DNA from: Acholoe squamosa
Taxonomy: Eukaryota; Annelida; Polychaeta; Phyllodocida; Polynoidae
Assembly: GCA_949317995.1 (NCBI GenBank)
Contig: OX439043.1
Coordinates: 6,130,501 to 6,194,500 of the forward strand
Length of the DNA: 64,000 nt
Reading direction: 5' to 3'
The translations under genes and the position numbers were made by a program. Shown in pieces: positions 9,501-21,128 of this stretch. Position 1 is the first letter of the stretch, and each line of letters opens with the position of its first letter. The notes beneath the pieces are model-generated. The model made no database searches. It was given only the letters and a program-made list of their open reading frames with translations, and was not told the origin of the DNA.

Positions 9501-9861
9501 AATCATGAGATCTCAGACTATTCATTTCTGGAAATATACTTGATAAGCCTCTACTAATAACATTGTAGGATGTACTCAAAGTAAGCCAACTTTATACTCA
9601 TAGTCCACTATGCCTCTTCGGCCGACTTTTGTGTGGGAAATGTATGGCCAAAGTTAGTTGAAGGGGCCCAGTGGACTATGGGTATTAGGATTCCAGACAA
9701 CCAACTATGTAATGAGTCAATATGGATTTTTTCTTTCTCCTTCATCTATTTGTCCAAAGAATATATCAGGTAGATAGAAGCGACATTGTTTATTATAACC
9801 ACAACACTGGATCAATGTGCACATATGGGAATAAAGCAGTACTACTGTGGTGGAGAATACA

Positions 9862-10016
9862 TAAGCAAATGTCAACGACCATGGGATATTTTTGGATCAT
9901 ATTCCCAGAGGTGCTTCGCCCTATAAGGCCTCGTTGAATGTGGGCAGAAGCAACGAGGGGAACGCGATCCAAAAATATCACATGGGAGTTGACATTTGCA
10001 TTTATGCCATGGCCCT
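9862..10016. mobile_element. Family M foldback element
   Basis: Inverted arms: ataagcaaatgtcaacgacc..atgggatatttttggatca on the left and tgatccaaaaatatcacatgggagttgacatttgc on the right, about 70 bp apart. Fragments with the same arm occur at 540-605, 3799-3850, 10360-10440 and 39636-39700. Confidence 0.75.
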
Positions 10017-10817
10017 ACGGGATGAATTTGCTTTTAGATGAAGAATTACAACAATATTTACTGATTTTGAAGACGCCAAGTCGTCTTGGTTTGTTTTGAT
10101 CTGCCATGACACCTTGCTCGATGAAGTAGGTCACGTGATATGGAGCTAGCTGCTGATTTTAGTTTCGAATTAAATGTTCCTTGCACAGGGCAATATTTTC
10201 TTTTTTAACAGCTCAATTTCTTAGATATACCTTAAACAATTCATAACATAATATTATTTAACTAGTTCAATCATTCTTTTACCATAAAACTTCTAATAAC
10301 CATACCTAAACATGAAACTAATTAGCTCTGCATAAATTTCAAAATGGCGTCGCTGAATATGCAAGCCGTATTCCATCCCCCCATTGAATACGGCATACTA
10401 ATCTATAGTGTCATCGAAATTAGCCATGGCATAATGAGTTATGTTCGGCTCACACGGGTATGGTAGTTGTTGTCTCTAGTTCCACTCTTCAACAATCTGG
10501 CAGCCCAGAGGGGCAAAAAAGGCCCAAATTGAGAGCAAAAATCCCATCGGCCAGAGGCAAAAAAAAAAAGAAAAACGCCAGTAAAGTTACATTTTAGGGC
10601 AATTAATCTCGCCGGCGGATCCGTAATTAAAAAAGAAACGGCCTTACCATATTCATAGAATATTCACTTTAGTGCTAATCTGCTCTATCAAATCCTTGTG
10701 TATTTATAAGGTGCACCCAAACTTTGACTGCTTCTATAAGCAGCAGCAGAAGTAAGTCTTTGTGTATAAGCTGTGCCTTGTGTACATAGAATAGTATGGT
10801 GTATGTCAAATATGCAT

Positions 10818-11045
10818 TGGAATGCTCAGGGTGCATTGTAAGAAATAACTGTTGAATCTACCAGGAATCCTTGTAAACTGTGAGCCACTGTAATTAAAAA
10901 GCACTAAACCAATGTAGTTGGAGGTGATAGCTATATGGTCGTACATAAATGTGCAAGGAATCTCTGTAAAAATGAGGACCAATATTTGAAAACTTTGGGA
11001 CACATGCACCATTATTTGGATGACATTTCTGTTTACGTCCCCTCT
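10818..11045 (+). mobile_element. Family E element
   Basis: Starts ggtgcattgtaagaaataactg, continues with gaatctaccaggaatcc and caaggaatctctgtaaaaatga. It abuts the next element at 11065, forming a three-element chain up to 11719. Confidence 0.65.
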
Positions 11046-11064
11046 GAACAGATTGTCACCCGCC

Positions 11065-11479
11065 TCTGGTGTCGGGATCAGTGTCATAGCGATAGCATTG
11101 CAAATAAGATCAGTCCCTGATGCTAGAGGTACCTGATCTCAGTGAGCATCGCTTTCAGATAATAAGGTCATGAGGTCACATGCAGTGATGGCGGCTGGCT
11201 GGCGGCTGAAGTCAGCCGCCTGTGTGCAGTGATAGTTGAATTAAAACGATTAGGGATGAATAGTGAACCAAATTATCATACTCCAAGCTCTAATAGAACT
11301 AGGAACAATTAAAGGGCTAATGATACTGTCCCTATGTCGTCCGTCAGTGACTGACAGCCATCAGTTGGCCCTGAATCGGCATTTTTGTTTGTGTTGACAT
11401 CCCTGAGATCAGGTGCCTCTAGCATCAGGGACTGATCTCATTTGCAATGGTATCACTCTGGCACTGATCCCGACGCCAG
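11065..11479. mobile_element. Family S element with 77-bp terminal inverted repeats
   Basis: The left end (11065-11142) and right end (11403-11479) are near-perfect inverse copies: CTGGTGTCGGGATCAGTG.. against ..CACTGATCCCGACGCCAG, including the ccctgatgctagagg.acctgatctcag part. The centre shares segments with 9019-9250. No transposase. Confidence 0.85.
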
Positions 11480-11480
11480 T

Positions 11481-11719
11481 GGGGTGTTTCAGAAGCAGGT
11501 AATGTTTACAACCGGTCATAAGGAGATATGATAACAGTTTTAATAGTGATTGTAGGCTTATACCTGCATGTGTTTCTAAAGCATTACCATTACCTTACTG
11601 TGTCTATAACTATATGACTGGTGAGAGATGATAATGGTTGCAGTTGTAAGTTTAGAATCTAACAGTTTTAGAAACAGATATTTAATGTTCATTATCATGT
11701 CCAGCTTCTGAAACACCCC
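11481..11719 (+). mobile_element. Family R element, copy 1
   Basis: GGGGTGTTTCAGAAGC at the left is the inverse of GCTTCTGAAACACCCC at the right. A near-identical copy in reverse orientation is at 13970-14209. It starts one base after family S ends. Length 239 bp, non-coding. Confidence 0.85.
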
Positions 11720-11814
11720 ACAGAGGCAGTGAACTAGAAGTAAGTGAATGCAGGAGGTTTCATATACGCCACTAAGCTAATAACCTTAAAGGTAGTTATA
11801 ATTGGTTACCTTCT

Positions 11815-12018
11815 ATAAAGCGGCTGATGCATACCCATTGCCCCTGGCAAGTAACTTGCCGGGGCTGCATTCATTGCATCATGCTGACCCTACAGAGCAA
11901 TAACATCATGGTCGGCATGATGCTTCAATGAAGTGCTGAAGAGTGGACTCACCAGCACTTCATTGGAGTATCATGTCTACCTGTTGGCATGATTCACTAT
12001 TGCAGCATTGGTTTATAA
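11815..12018. mobile_element. Family A element
   Basis: Carries gcggctgatgcat, the ccctggcaagtaacttgccgggg hairpin, the catgctgaccctac..gtcggcatg hairpin with a short loop, and the ccaatgaagtgctg..cagcacttcattgg hairpin. Confidence 0.8.
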
Positions 12019-12137
12019 AGAGGTCAATGTGTGCTGCTTTAAACATCCTGATGGCTGCAGCTGTAGAAGTGGCTTGACAATACAACAAGCCTTCGGGTGT
12101 GGTATACTCCCAAAGTGTCAAAAAGGATGCATACTTT

Positions 12138-12356
12138 AGGGTAACTCGCCCCTGACTCGACCACTAGGCATGTCGTTACCTTCAGTCCACCACCCTGGGT
12201 TAACTTCTCCCAGATAGCATATTGCCCCAGTTAACTTTGCCCCATTAAGTACAATATGAACAATCCTGATTTATTATAAATTACAGCAGGTGGTCGACTT
12301 AAGGTACCAACATGCCTAGTGGTGGCCTAGTGGTCGAGTCAGGAGGGAGTTACCCT
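12138..12356. mobile_element. Small foldback element
   Basis: The left arm agggtaactcgcccctgactcgaccactaggcatg (12138-12172) is the inverse of the right arm ending gtggtcgagtcaggagggagttaccct (to 12356). A partial extra copy of the cctagtgg motif sits in the right arm. Single copy in this window. Confidence 0.75.
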
Positions 12357-12489
12357 ACATGTATTCATTCTAACGATGCACCTGCTCTAATAAGTGTACG
12401 CCCCTTTTTTAAGCCCCTGTTATAAAATCATTCAAAATAGAAAAGAAGTGTAAAGATAAAGATTGTAGGACAAAAACAACCGATTTTTA

Positions 12490-12757
12490 GGCTTTAGGCC
12501 AAAAAAAGAAATATTATTTGTTTCCAGTAACATGACTTTTTTTTAAAAAATATGTATAGGAAATGTTAGGGCACCTATACACATATCAATGGCTGTATCA
12601 AATTCTTTGATTTCATTGCAAAATAATGATGGAAAAGGTTGACAACTGTGAAAGATGGGAAGAATATGAAAAGGAAAATGGATTTTATTTTGGCTCCCTT
12701 TAGCTAGGGTCGGTTGGGTTACTGGAAACACAACTTTATTTTTTCTTTAAGCTTTAG
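12490..12757 (+). mobile_element. Family C element, copy 2
   Basis: Left end aggctttaggccaaaaaaag..gtttccagtaac, right end gttactggaaacac..tttaagctttagg, clearly inverted. The middle (gatttcattgcaaaataatgatgg) is shared with 53290-53390. Confidence 0.8.
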
Positions 12758-13025
12758 GAGGTGTGCATATTGGAATCAATTTTTGTATTTTCAGCTTTTA
12801 ACAACTCTTCTTTACCACTGGTGCAATCATTAGAATACAAACGGTACATAAAGCTAGTCCTTGCAGCCTTTTCCTTTGCAATTACTAAAATCACCGATGG
12901 GTGTTTTTTTTATGACTTGAAGCTCCCCAGCTGTGAGAGCTTGAGCCAAAGATCGTTCTTTACTGACCAAAATTGATGTTTTGTCTCTACTAGCCCATAG
13001 TGCATACCGTGCATAGAGGAGATCT

Positions 13026-13387
13026 GGAGGGTGTTGCTCCTATTGTAAAAAGAGCTGTGAGTATGTGCCCTCTTTTCTAAACAAGTCGTGCACTGCTTCA
13101 TCTAAGTACTTGCACTCACCACATTAGTCTGAAAAGTCACCTGCCTTGTTTAAAATAGAGAGAGCTGCACTACCAGGTACCTACTCATGTCACCCGCTCT
13201 ATAGTTTATTATACTGACTGACTTCTCCCAACTAGGTACCTACTCAAACCCCCCTTTTTTAGCACCGTACTGGAATGACCAGTTGTGAGCAACAGAACGG
13301 ACAAGTTCTAGCTACATGAAAAGAAAGGACTGGAGATGAAGGCATTTTTAGCCAGCTCTTCCTTTTACTATAGGAGCAACATCCTCC
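13026..13387 (+). mobile_element. Family B element, copy 1
   Basis: A 362-bp miniature element with inverted ends GGAGGGTGTTGCTCCTAT and ataggagcaacatcctcc. The sub-terminal part is itself palindromic (GGAG..CTCC). Other copies are at 17441, 33198, 44837, 50581 and 61919; interiors align along the full length (ctgaaaagtcacctgcctt, aggtacctactca twice). No ORF is conserved between copies. Confidence 0.9.
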
Positions 13388-13969
13388 TGTCCAAATCACA
13401 ATGAAATTAGCTGTAGGGTACTGATTCTTAGTACCAAAAATATTGTAACAGTTAAAGTAAATCTGAAAGCAGTACCAGGAGGCTTTTTAACACAGTCTAA
13501 CATTCCCGAGAAGAGCAAGATGACAATAAATTCATATAATATTTGACATTAGATATTTTGTATTGACCTCTTTATATGACCTATGGATCATAATGAGAAC
13601 AAGAATTCTTTGTTGTCAGTTTTTATGAAACCCCTTCCTGTGTGAAAACCTCTAGAAGTATACAGATGTGCAGGTAAAGTGACTCGCTCGCCAAGTTAAC
13701 ATGAACAGTAGACTTCTATGAAAAGGTTGAATGTCAGTATAAGTTTTCCTCTTAATGTCGAGAAGTCCTGAATATAGACTCACTCGCTGACATGTCTACA
13801 GAACATATCCGTCCGACTCTTAGCTACATGCAAATCTATTGTGAGAACTACTTTACATAGAAAACTGAAGTTTATAAATGTTAGCCGCTACTTTAAGACA
13901 TTGAACCTGTTCGTGAGGTCTATATATACCAGTCCTGTTTACCTGCACCCTCTACCTGTGGCACTCCTG

Positions 13970-14209
13970 TGGGTGTTTCAGAAGCCGTACATGATAATGA
14001 ACATTAAATATCTGTTTCTTAAACTGTTAGATTCTAAACTTACAACTGCAACCATTATGATCTCTCACCAGTCATATAGTTATAGCCACAGTAAGGTAAT
14101 GGTAATGCTTTAGAAACACATGCAGGTATAAGCCTACAATCACTATTTAAACTGTTATCATACCTCCTTATGACCGGTTGTAAACATTACCTGCTTCTGA
14201 AACACCCCA
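13970..14209 (-). mobile_element. Family R element, copy 2
   Basis: Reverse-oriented full-length copy of 11481-11719, with the same ends and few differences. Confidence 0.85.
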
Positions 14210-14392
14210 CTGACACAACAGTGACAGCTGACCATGAGCCGACCCCTGTTAGTTACCGATGAAGTAATTACCACGGTAACCCAGTCTTACCCTAGTTGTA
14301 TCGGCTTTTACAGTAAGTCACGGGGGGCGATGGGGTATGTAATTGGTCAGTAATATATACCATTCCTGAGGATATAACTTTAAGTATTTACT

Positions 14393-14575
14393 CTACACTG
14401 AGAAAATATTCTTACTCACATGAGTCTAGGGCTAGAGTATTTTCCCAGAATCAGCCTCAGGATCTGCCTGAGTAACATCCAAGGATCAGGCTGGGTCTCA
14501 AACAATACTCATTTTGGCGACATTGCCTGGGTCTGGATCTAGACTTATTTGAATAAGAATATTTTCTCAGTGTAG
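14393..14575. mobile_element. Family T miniature element
   Basis: 183 bp with ends CTACACTGAGAAAATATTCT and its inverse, extending to about 24 bp. The outer CTACACTGAGAAAA is shared with family F (43948 and 53748), so the two may be mobilised by the same transposase. Confidence 0.85.
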
Positions 14576-15049
14576 GTAAAGAAGTGATGGTTAGGATCAG
14601 TACAATACTTTTTCACATTTTGGTATTAAGTATATAGCAATTCAGTCAAAAAGTCCTAATTTTGAATTTTTCGTATCATACAGGTAGCTCTTTCTTCCCA
14701 ATTGTGATTGTAATTGTAGTTGTTGTTGTTACTGTTGTTCTTCTTCTTCTCCGTCTTCTTTTACCCTCTCCTCGTCCTCCACCTCATCTAATAATCCTTA
14801 TAATTCTCATCTAATTGGCTTTCTCTTTTCATCTAATAATGCTTATAATTTTCATCTTATTGACTCTTTTTTTCCATATTTATACCAGCCATAGAATGTT
14901 GAATAAATGTTGATGAATAGTTAATTTCAGTTGCCAATGTCCTACAACTTGGTGCCATTTCAATGTTGTTAACTATCTCTGAAAGTCAAAATATCATCTA
15001 AGATTTCAACATTTAAATCTTGTCCTCAATTCCTGAGACATTGACTTAC

Positions 15050-15205
15050 CATATCGACCCATCTTGGCACTTATTTATTTCAAAAACTGTGTGCCCTACC
15101 CTTATTTGAGACAGGCAGTTATTTGAATACTGCTTTAGTTCTTAAGACCGATTCGGATCTCCTAGTATATGTATCACGCTTATTTTAGAGCAGTGCTTAT
15201 TCGAG
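15050..15205 (-). repeat. Family P dispersed repeat
   Basis: Contains cttatttgagacaggcagttatttgaatactg; related stretches at 39520-39770, 47797-47945 and 60383-60560 share the tatttgagac..ggcgctta and gtattgaaat phrases. Confidence 0.5.
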
Positions 15206-15324
15206 AGCCCAGCACCATTACGGTAACTAAGGTGTACCCACTATAGACCCATGTAACAAGAAAGGGTGACTTTTTCATGAATAAAGTTGTGTGTTGGTTC
15301 AGGAAACGCTTATAACTCTGCCTG

Positions 15325-15500
15325 TAATGTCCACACATGCAGTTTTCACAAGAGTAGAGTGCAGTGGTATACAAATGTATAAGGAATCTCTGTGAAAACA
15401 AAAGCGGATCTCCGGCAACTTTGGGACAAGGATTCTGCCATTATTCTGACGACTTGTTGTTTTTTTTCCATGTGTAGTTACTGAAGAGCAGGGTTTCAGG
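15325..15500 (+). mobile_element. Family E element (partial)
   Basis: Shares aaggaatctctgtgaaaac, ggcaactttgggacaaggatt and tgccattattctgacgac with the other E copies; the left end is degraded. Confidence 0.6.
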
Positions 15501-15639
15501 TGTTCCCGGCGCACAATAAGATTGATCCATAATTACAACATGATGGGGGACAGTGACTGTTGGTCACAAATGACATTGGTTTGGTCCCTGAGTAGTGACA
15601 GCAATTGGTGCTGGGTATTAACTGTTGTTTCTCTGACCC

Positions 15640-16285
15640 TTTATGGAGTGCATCATGCCCATTGGTCGTCATGATGCACTTGGGAGACTTCATGGAGTGC
15701 ATCATGCCCATTGGTCGTCATGATGCACCAATGAAGTACTGTGGAGACTGAAGCATCATGCCGACCCTCAGGGGATGATATATACTCCCAGAGGGTTGGC
15801 ATGACGCTCCAAAGTGTTGGTGAGCAGCCTTGCCAGCACTTCATTGGTGCATCATGATGACCAATGGGTATGATGCATCGATGCATCATTTGTGCATCAT
15901 GCAAACTCTCCTGGAATGCACCACACCCAGCAATTGTAATGATGCATTAAATGTAACCCTGGAGGCCATTTCTTAACAGGCTATGACTGCTCACTTTCAA
16001 GTCGTAGTGGTAACCCTTAATTTAGTGACATTACTGCCCAATAGTATTGGCCATGTAATGCCTGTAGCACTACGACTGCCCTACCAAATGCTTTGTGATT
16101 ACTACATAAGGAGTGATCGCACTGAGCAGTCGTAGTGCATTCCCTACGATCACTGGCACTGGTTGTGAAGTCGTAGTAGCTGTATGCAGTCATAGTGGTT
16201 TAAGAAATGGCCTCCTGGCCAGTTACTCACCAGGGTTGCATCCATGCATTGTGACAACTGCTGGGTGTGAAGCATAAACACACAA
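15640..16285. mobile_element. Family A element split by a family D insertion
   Basis: Left part 15640-15960 includes a duplicated block (gtgcatcatgcccattggtcg occurs at 15649 and 15698), the hairpin CCGACCCTCAGGGG..CAGAGGGTTGGCATG and the ccagcacttcattgg module. The GAATGCAGCCCTGG hairpin is cut after aatgtaaccctgg at 15960 and resumes at 16216 with ccagttactcaccagggttgcatcc. Confidence 0.8.
15961..16215. mobile_element. Family D element nested in family A
   Basis: 255 bp with ends GGAGGCCATTTCTTAA and TTAAGAAATGGCCTCC. Inside are several opposing pairs of the word ctacgactgc/gcagtcgtag, so it can fold into multiple stems. No ORF. Confidence 0.9.
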
Positions 16286-16327
16286 ACTGTACTTAAAGAT
16301 GTAAGTCCTTACGGGGGCAGAAAATCA

Positions 16328-16592
16328 GGAGGCCATTTCTTAACAGATTACGACTGCTCACTTTCAAATCGCAGTGGGAACCCCTAATTTAGTGACAATA
16401 CAGCCCAATTGTATGGGTTCTGTAGTACCTGCAGCACTACGACTGTCCTACCAATTCCTATGTGATTGCTATATCTAAGTGCTGATCGTACTGAGCAGTC
16501 GTAGGGGTTTACCTACGATCACTGGCATTAATTTTTTTGTTCTGGAGTCGTAGTGCCTGTATGCAGTCATAGTGCCTTAAGAAATAGCTCCA
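16328..16592. mobile_element. Family D element
   Basis: Second copy, only about 110 bp from the first, same orientation and layout; the right end is altered (aagaaatagctcc). Confidence 0.85.
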
Positions 16593-17156
16593 GACTGTAT
16601 GGGAAGAGAATTGTGGAGTAGTGTTGAGTGGTCTGTCAGGTTAGATGTGTCGCAATGAGAAGGAACTGCAATAGACAGGGTATCCTACCCCCATGGGCAG
16701 AATTCCCATCGTATCCTGAAACTTCAATCACTTTTTGGAGAATTTCCTTTGTTCCTTGTATTAGAAATGCACAGAGAAGCCCAAAAGAAATTGCTGACCT
16801 TTGGCATCAGCAAAGTGCTTTTGTTGAGAAAGTAAAAAAAATATTCTAGTACCCCCCAAGGTCCACCCCAGAAAATAGCCATAGCATATGATTTGGTGTT
16901 GAATTAACCTAACAGCACAGCAATGAAGTGGGTAAACCTACCACACGATAACAAAACCTAATTCTAATAAGCGCACCCCGTAATATGCAAAAAGTGTTAT
17001 CTTTGCCCTGAAAATCTTCAATTTTACACTGCCTTTGCCGGATGCAAGGTTCGAATAGACCAAAAGGGGTTGTGCTAAATAGAGCAGATGTGCTTATCAG
17101 AAAGAATGCAGTAAAGCGAGGGCTCCACTGCCGGCACAGACGAGGCAGTATTACCT
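16593..17156. other. Unassigned stretch between D elements
   Basis: No known repeat family, exon or RNA gene recognised. ORFs on both strands are short and without recognisable motifs. Confidence 0.4.
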
Positions 17157-17390
17157 GGAGGCCATTTCTTAAGGTACTACGACTGCATACCACCACTACG
17201 ATCTGAGACCCCTAGGAATAAGGCAGGTGATTGTAGGTACTGCACTACGACTGCTCTGTACGATTAGCACCTATGCAGTAATTACATAAGGTTTGGTAGA
17301 GCAGTCGTACTGGTGCAGGCATTAGTACCCATTAAAGCATGATACTGTAACGGCCTTATTTTAAGGTCAGTCACTACGATTTGAAGTAAC
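17157..17390. mobile_element. Family D element, right end lost
   Basis: Left end ggaggccatttcttaagg and internal tactacgactgc, gcagtcgta words are present; no matching right terminus is seen before 17400. Confidence 0.75.
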
Positions 17391-17440
17391 ACTAACAGAC
17401 AAAACAAAGGAGAAGTTGTGGAGCAGGTAACGCTAATCCG

Positions 17441-17814
17441 GGAGGGTGTTGCTCCTATAGTACAAGGAAGAGCTGGCTAAAAATGCCCTCATTTCCAGTC
17501 CTTTCTTTTCATGTAGCTATAACTTGTCCCTTTTGTTGCTCATAAGTGGTCATTCATGTATGGCGCTAAAAAAAGGGGATTTGAGTAGGTACCTAGTTGG
17601 GAGAAGTCAGTCAGTATAATATACTATAGAGTGTGTGACATGAGTAGGTACCTGATAGTGCAGCTCTCTCTCTGTTTTAAACAAGGCAGGTGACTTTTCA
17701 GACTAATGTGGTGAGTGCAAGTTGAATGGTGAAGCAGAGCGTGACTTGTTTTGAAAAGAGGGTACCTACTGACAGCTCTTTTTACCATAGGAGCAACACG
17801 CTCCTGATGTACAG
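17441..17814 (-). mobile_element. Family B element, copy 2
   Basis: Reverse orientation relative to copy 1; ggagggtgttgctcctatag start, gagcaacacgctcc end. Confidence 0.9.
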
Positions 17815-19123
17815 CTAGTGAAGCCCAGGCATAACTATGATGCTCGTGTTTATGATTGGCCGGTGAACTGCCTGCATATCAGGGATATGATACAGGCAGG
17901 CCATGCCTAACAAGCTACTTCCCCCTGTTTCCACTCAACCAAATGGCTTACCTGTCTCTCCCTATACAGATGTTTGGAATATAAACTGGAGATATCAGAC
18001 TCCCATCTAATGGAGATCATGTGAACTATTCCCCAGGATCTTGGGGGAAATGTCATCATACATGGCCTGCGGGTATATGCCCTTAATACTGGCAGGGTAC
18101 TAGAGAAATGTTTATATATGAAGTGACAAAGTCTAATATATGCTGCTTGTGTTTGTATATTATTTATTACAAATCCTCAGAATCAGACACTTTGAGGCAT
18201 GAGGCTCTGTACAGAAGTCAATGGCGACGAGGGCGCTGACAACATTTTCCTTTAATATTTTTTACAACGTTTAGCATTAGACCCCATTAGTTATCCTGCT
18301 CCCCATGGCCATATATTCCCACTAATGAACAGAAAACAATATAGTATAATGTCCTTGCAGGGCAGGCTGTTGGAATAAAAATAGTTTTTTTATGTGTGGC
18401 TGGGGCCCCGGCGCATCGCCCCTTTTCTACTGCACTGTCGGCAATCTCATTGAACCTATATATATAATTATCTATTCCATATAATGTCCATGTATCAATA
18501 TATTATTATCATCATTATTCATTTTCAGGTGCACCAGCTCCCTTTAGATCAGATGCATATCCAATCACACAGATTAGTTGACTAGCGTCCCACTAGGTGG
18601 CAGGGCAATAATTGAGGTACTGTACACGGTCAGTATCGGAGAGCTGGGTTGAGGGAGGAGTCCCCATGTTGTGTGGGTCTGTACAACTTTTATCTCTCCA
18701 CCACTTTTCTGTAGCTTGGCATGTAATATAACAACTACTCGACAATGTGATTGGTCACACTGTAATTAGGTCATGCTGTAACTAGGTCGTGATGTCATGA
18801 CACGACGTCACATCCGGCAAGATGACATCATGTCGTAGGTTTATTATTATGTTGACGCCCTGCTGGCAGTGCTGTGTTGAGAGACGACAGCACCTGTTGA
18901 CATGAATTTCTTCTTTGGGCTTTTTGAAGATGGGACTTTGTAGGTAACTGAAAAAACAAAAAAGACACCATGAGCACAAAAGCTAGAAGTAATATGTTAA
19001 CATGCAATGACTGTAATGTTGAATTCGGGACCATCAGATGCACGCGATATCCATTTCTGATCTCGCAAGGAAGTTTGGAAGGGTGATCCCTGTCTGAAAA
19101 ACGTGAGAAATTCTGAGATCAGT
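17815..19123. other. Unassigned stretch
   Basis: No repeat family recognised. It holds a possible acceptor and short exon at 18529-18585 (see findings), a CTCF-like motif at 18589, and a cluster of gtgatgtcatgacacgacgtcac-type half-palindromes at 18785-18835. Confidence 0.4.
18589..18604 (+). promoter_or_regulatory. CTCF-like motif
   Basis: CCCACTAGGTGGCAGG is one of the best matches to the CTCF core in the window and is not in a recognised repeat. Confidence 0.4.
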
Positions 19124-19354
19124 AAGGCATTTCTCGACTGAACACAGCCACTACAATTTGAAACCCTCAATATCAAGCTGACTACTCTGTACGATCAGCA
19201 CTTGATGCAGTAATTACATAGGTAATTACGTAGGACAGTCGTACCAATGCAATTATTAGTGTCCTCTAGACACATGGCTGTAATGGCATTTAAGTGAGGG
19301 ATCTCACTACCACTTGAAGTGGTCAGGTCGTACCATCTTGACAAATGCCTTCCA
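19124..19354. mobile_element. Family D element (diverged)
   Basis: Ends aaggcatttctcg and tcttgacaaatgccttcc, with tactctgtacgatcagcactt and taggacagtcgtacc inside, parallel to 27771-28038. Confidence 0.75.
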
Positions 19355-19761
19355 GAACTGTCCCTGCACACACATTTATCTAAACAAGAAAACTCGCTCT
19401 TCACCTACCCTGAATGGCTGTAACATAAAGGAACAGTCATTTCTTTTAACAACTCGTATGGTACCAATACATGAATTAAGAATTGGACAAAACATGCAGA
19501 AAGTATTTGCTTTATTCATATGATGTCCACAGGTTCTATTGGCATAAGAATAAAGGGTGGCTAGCACCGCAAATTTCAACATGGGTACCGGTTCAAAAAA
19601 TCGCTCATAAAATCATGGGACCCAGCAGAAAAATCGCGGCGCCATGATTGGTCAATGGGTGGTCACATGATTTTTTAATGGAAGCTTGCATTAGGATGCT
19701 AGTCCCCCTTTAAGAGCAATAGTTTTGTGTGTTCCGGGAGTTTTTGTAGCAACCCCATAGT

Positions 19762-19862
19762 GTCGGAATGATGCACCAATGAAGTGCTGGCGAGCAGTCT
19801 CGCCAGCACTTCATTGGTGCATCATTCCGACCACTAATGCAACAGCGGCCTTTAACGGGTTA
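19762..19862. mobile_element. Family A minimal copy: perfect 33-bp-arm hairpin
   Basis: Arms 19762-19794 and 19799-19831 are perfect inverse copies with a 4-nt loop (CAGT), built on GCACCAATGAAGTGCTGGCG. It is followed by gcaacagcggcctttaacgggttaa, the usual family A terminus. Confidence 0.9.
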
Positions 19863-20764
19863 ATTGAGGTTCTATGGTAATGATGATGGCTGAGGTGATG
19901 AGTTGTATTGTTCACTAAGCAGTAAGTCTTTCTAACATCTCAAGCTTATTAGGGCATAAGATAATTCATATTTACTACAAGCTGCAAATTTTAAGACAAC
20001 CTATTTACAACTGCTAAACATGTCTTAAGTGAGTGTGTTTCTAAAGGGCTTATTATAATGAGGCAGTAGAGTTATGGTAAAAATAGTTTTTCTGACAACC
20101 TTTTATTGATGAAACACATTGAATGGTTAAATAACTCTGTCTGACAATGACTTGCACTGTTGGACATACGTGTGGTGAATCCTTTATAAAATACACAGCC
20201 TGTCCTCATTCTAATGAAAAAAAGTACTATATGAATGATAACGGAACCTTTGTCATAACTTATTAACCACATGCCCTTATGTAACACACTGACTTTAAGA
20301 TATCTTAAACTTCACTTATGAAACACCCCTCTGTAATGGTATAGATTCACCCAACCTGTGGATTAATCCATTTTCTATGGAAAGGCAATTGCAATTCTCC
20401 TGCAGCCTTTCCCATCAGGTGCCGCGACTAAGTACAGCAATCCTGTCAGCCAACCCCCAACTGTGCGAACCCAATTAGTCCCTACACAATCTTATCACTG
20501 GTACTTATTCTGATGTCAAACATCTCCATAGAAATCAGATACAGGGATGGTTGCTGCCAAATTTCCGCCATGTCTCTCTGCTTGCACAAATCCCGCTGAG
20601 TTAATCCGTCTAGAAGGTCCCTATGGGTGCGCATGCGCAGTATTACAGGATGGACTGATGATATCATAGCTTTTATAGAAGTGACAGACGAGCAGAAAAG
20701 ATGACTCAAACGAGGGTCCATGGATTATCATATTTGCTTGCCCTATAACAAATAAGCCACATTG

Positions 20765-21003
20765 GGTACATTACTGCACTGTAAAAAGAATGTTGTCAAA
20801 ATGACGACTGATTCCTTGTCCAAACGTTGCAAGAGATCCATCGTCATTTCCACAGAGATTCCTTATGCCACTGTACTGCCACCTGGGGCTTCTTGTAAAA
20901 ACTACACTGACTTTCTGCTATATAATTACAGTGGTTCACCTTTCACTTTTACAAGGTTCCCTAGTAGATTCACCAGTTATTTTTATGGTGCATTGTATGT
21001 GTG
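20765..21003 (-). mobile_element. Family E element, complete
   Basis: Runs from tgcactgtaaaaagaatg to agttatttttatggtgcattgta, with gccacctggggcttc inside. Best-preserved copy for judging ends. Confidence 0.7.
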
Positions 21004-21064
21004 ACCTGCAGTGGCCTCTCCATTGAAACCTATGGCAACCCTGTCAGCTTAGGTGGTACTTTGA

Positions 21065-21128
21065 TGTAGCTGTCGGCCGACAGAGGGACCATGACAGAGG
21101 GACCATATCGGGTGGTGGAAAACGACCT
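21065..21128 (+). repeat. Family L terminal fragment
   Basis: gtcggccgacagaggg..ccatatcgggtggtggaaaacg matches the right end of the element at 56406-56908. Confidence 0.7.

Noticed and set aside
17030..17065. ggttcgaat, a possible tRNA T-arm
   Set aside because: No pairing T stem, D arm or acceptor stem around it.
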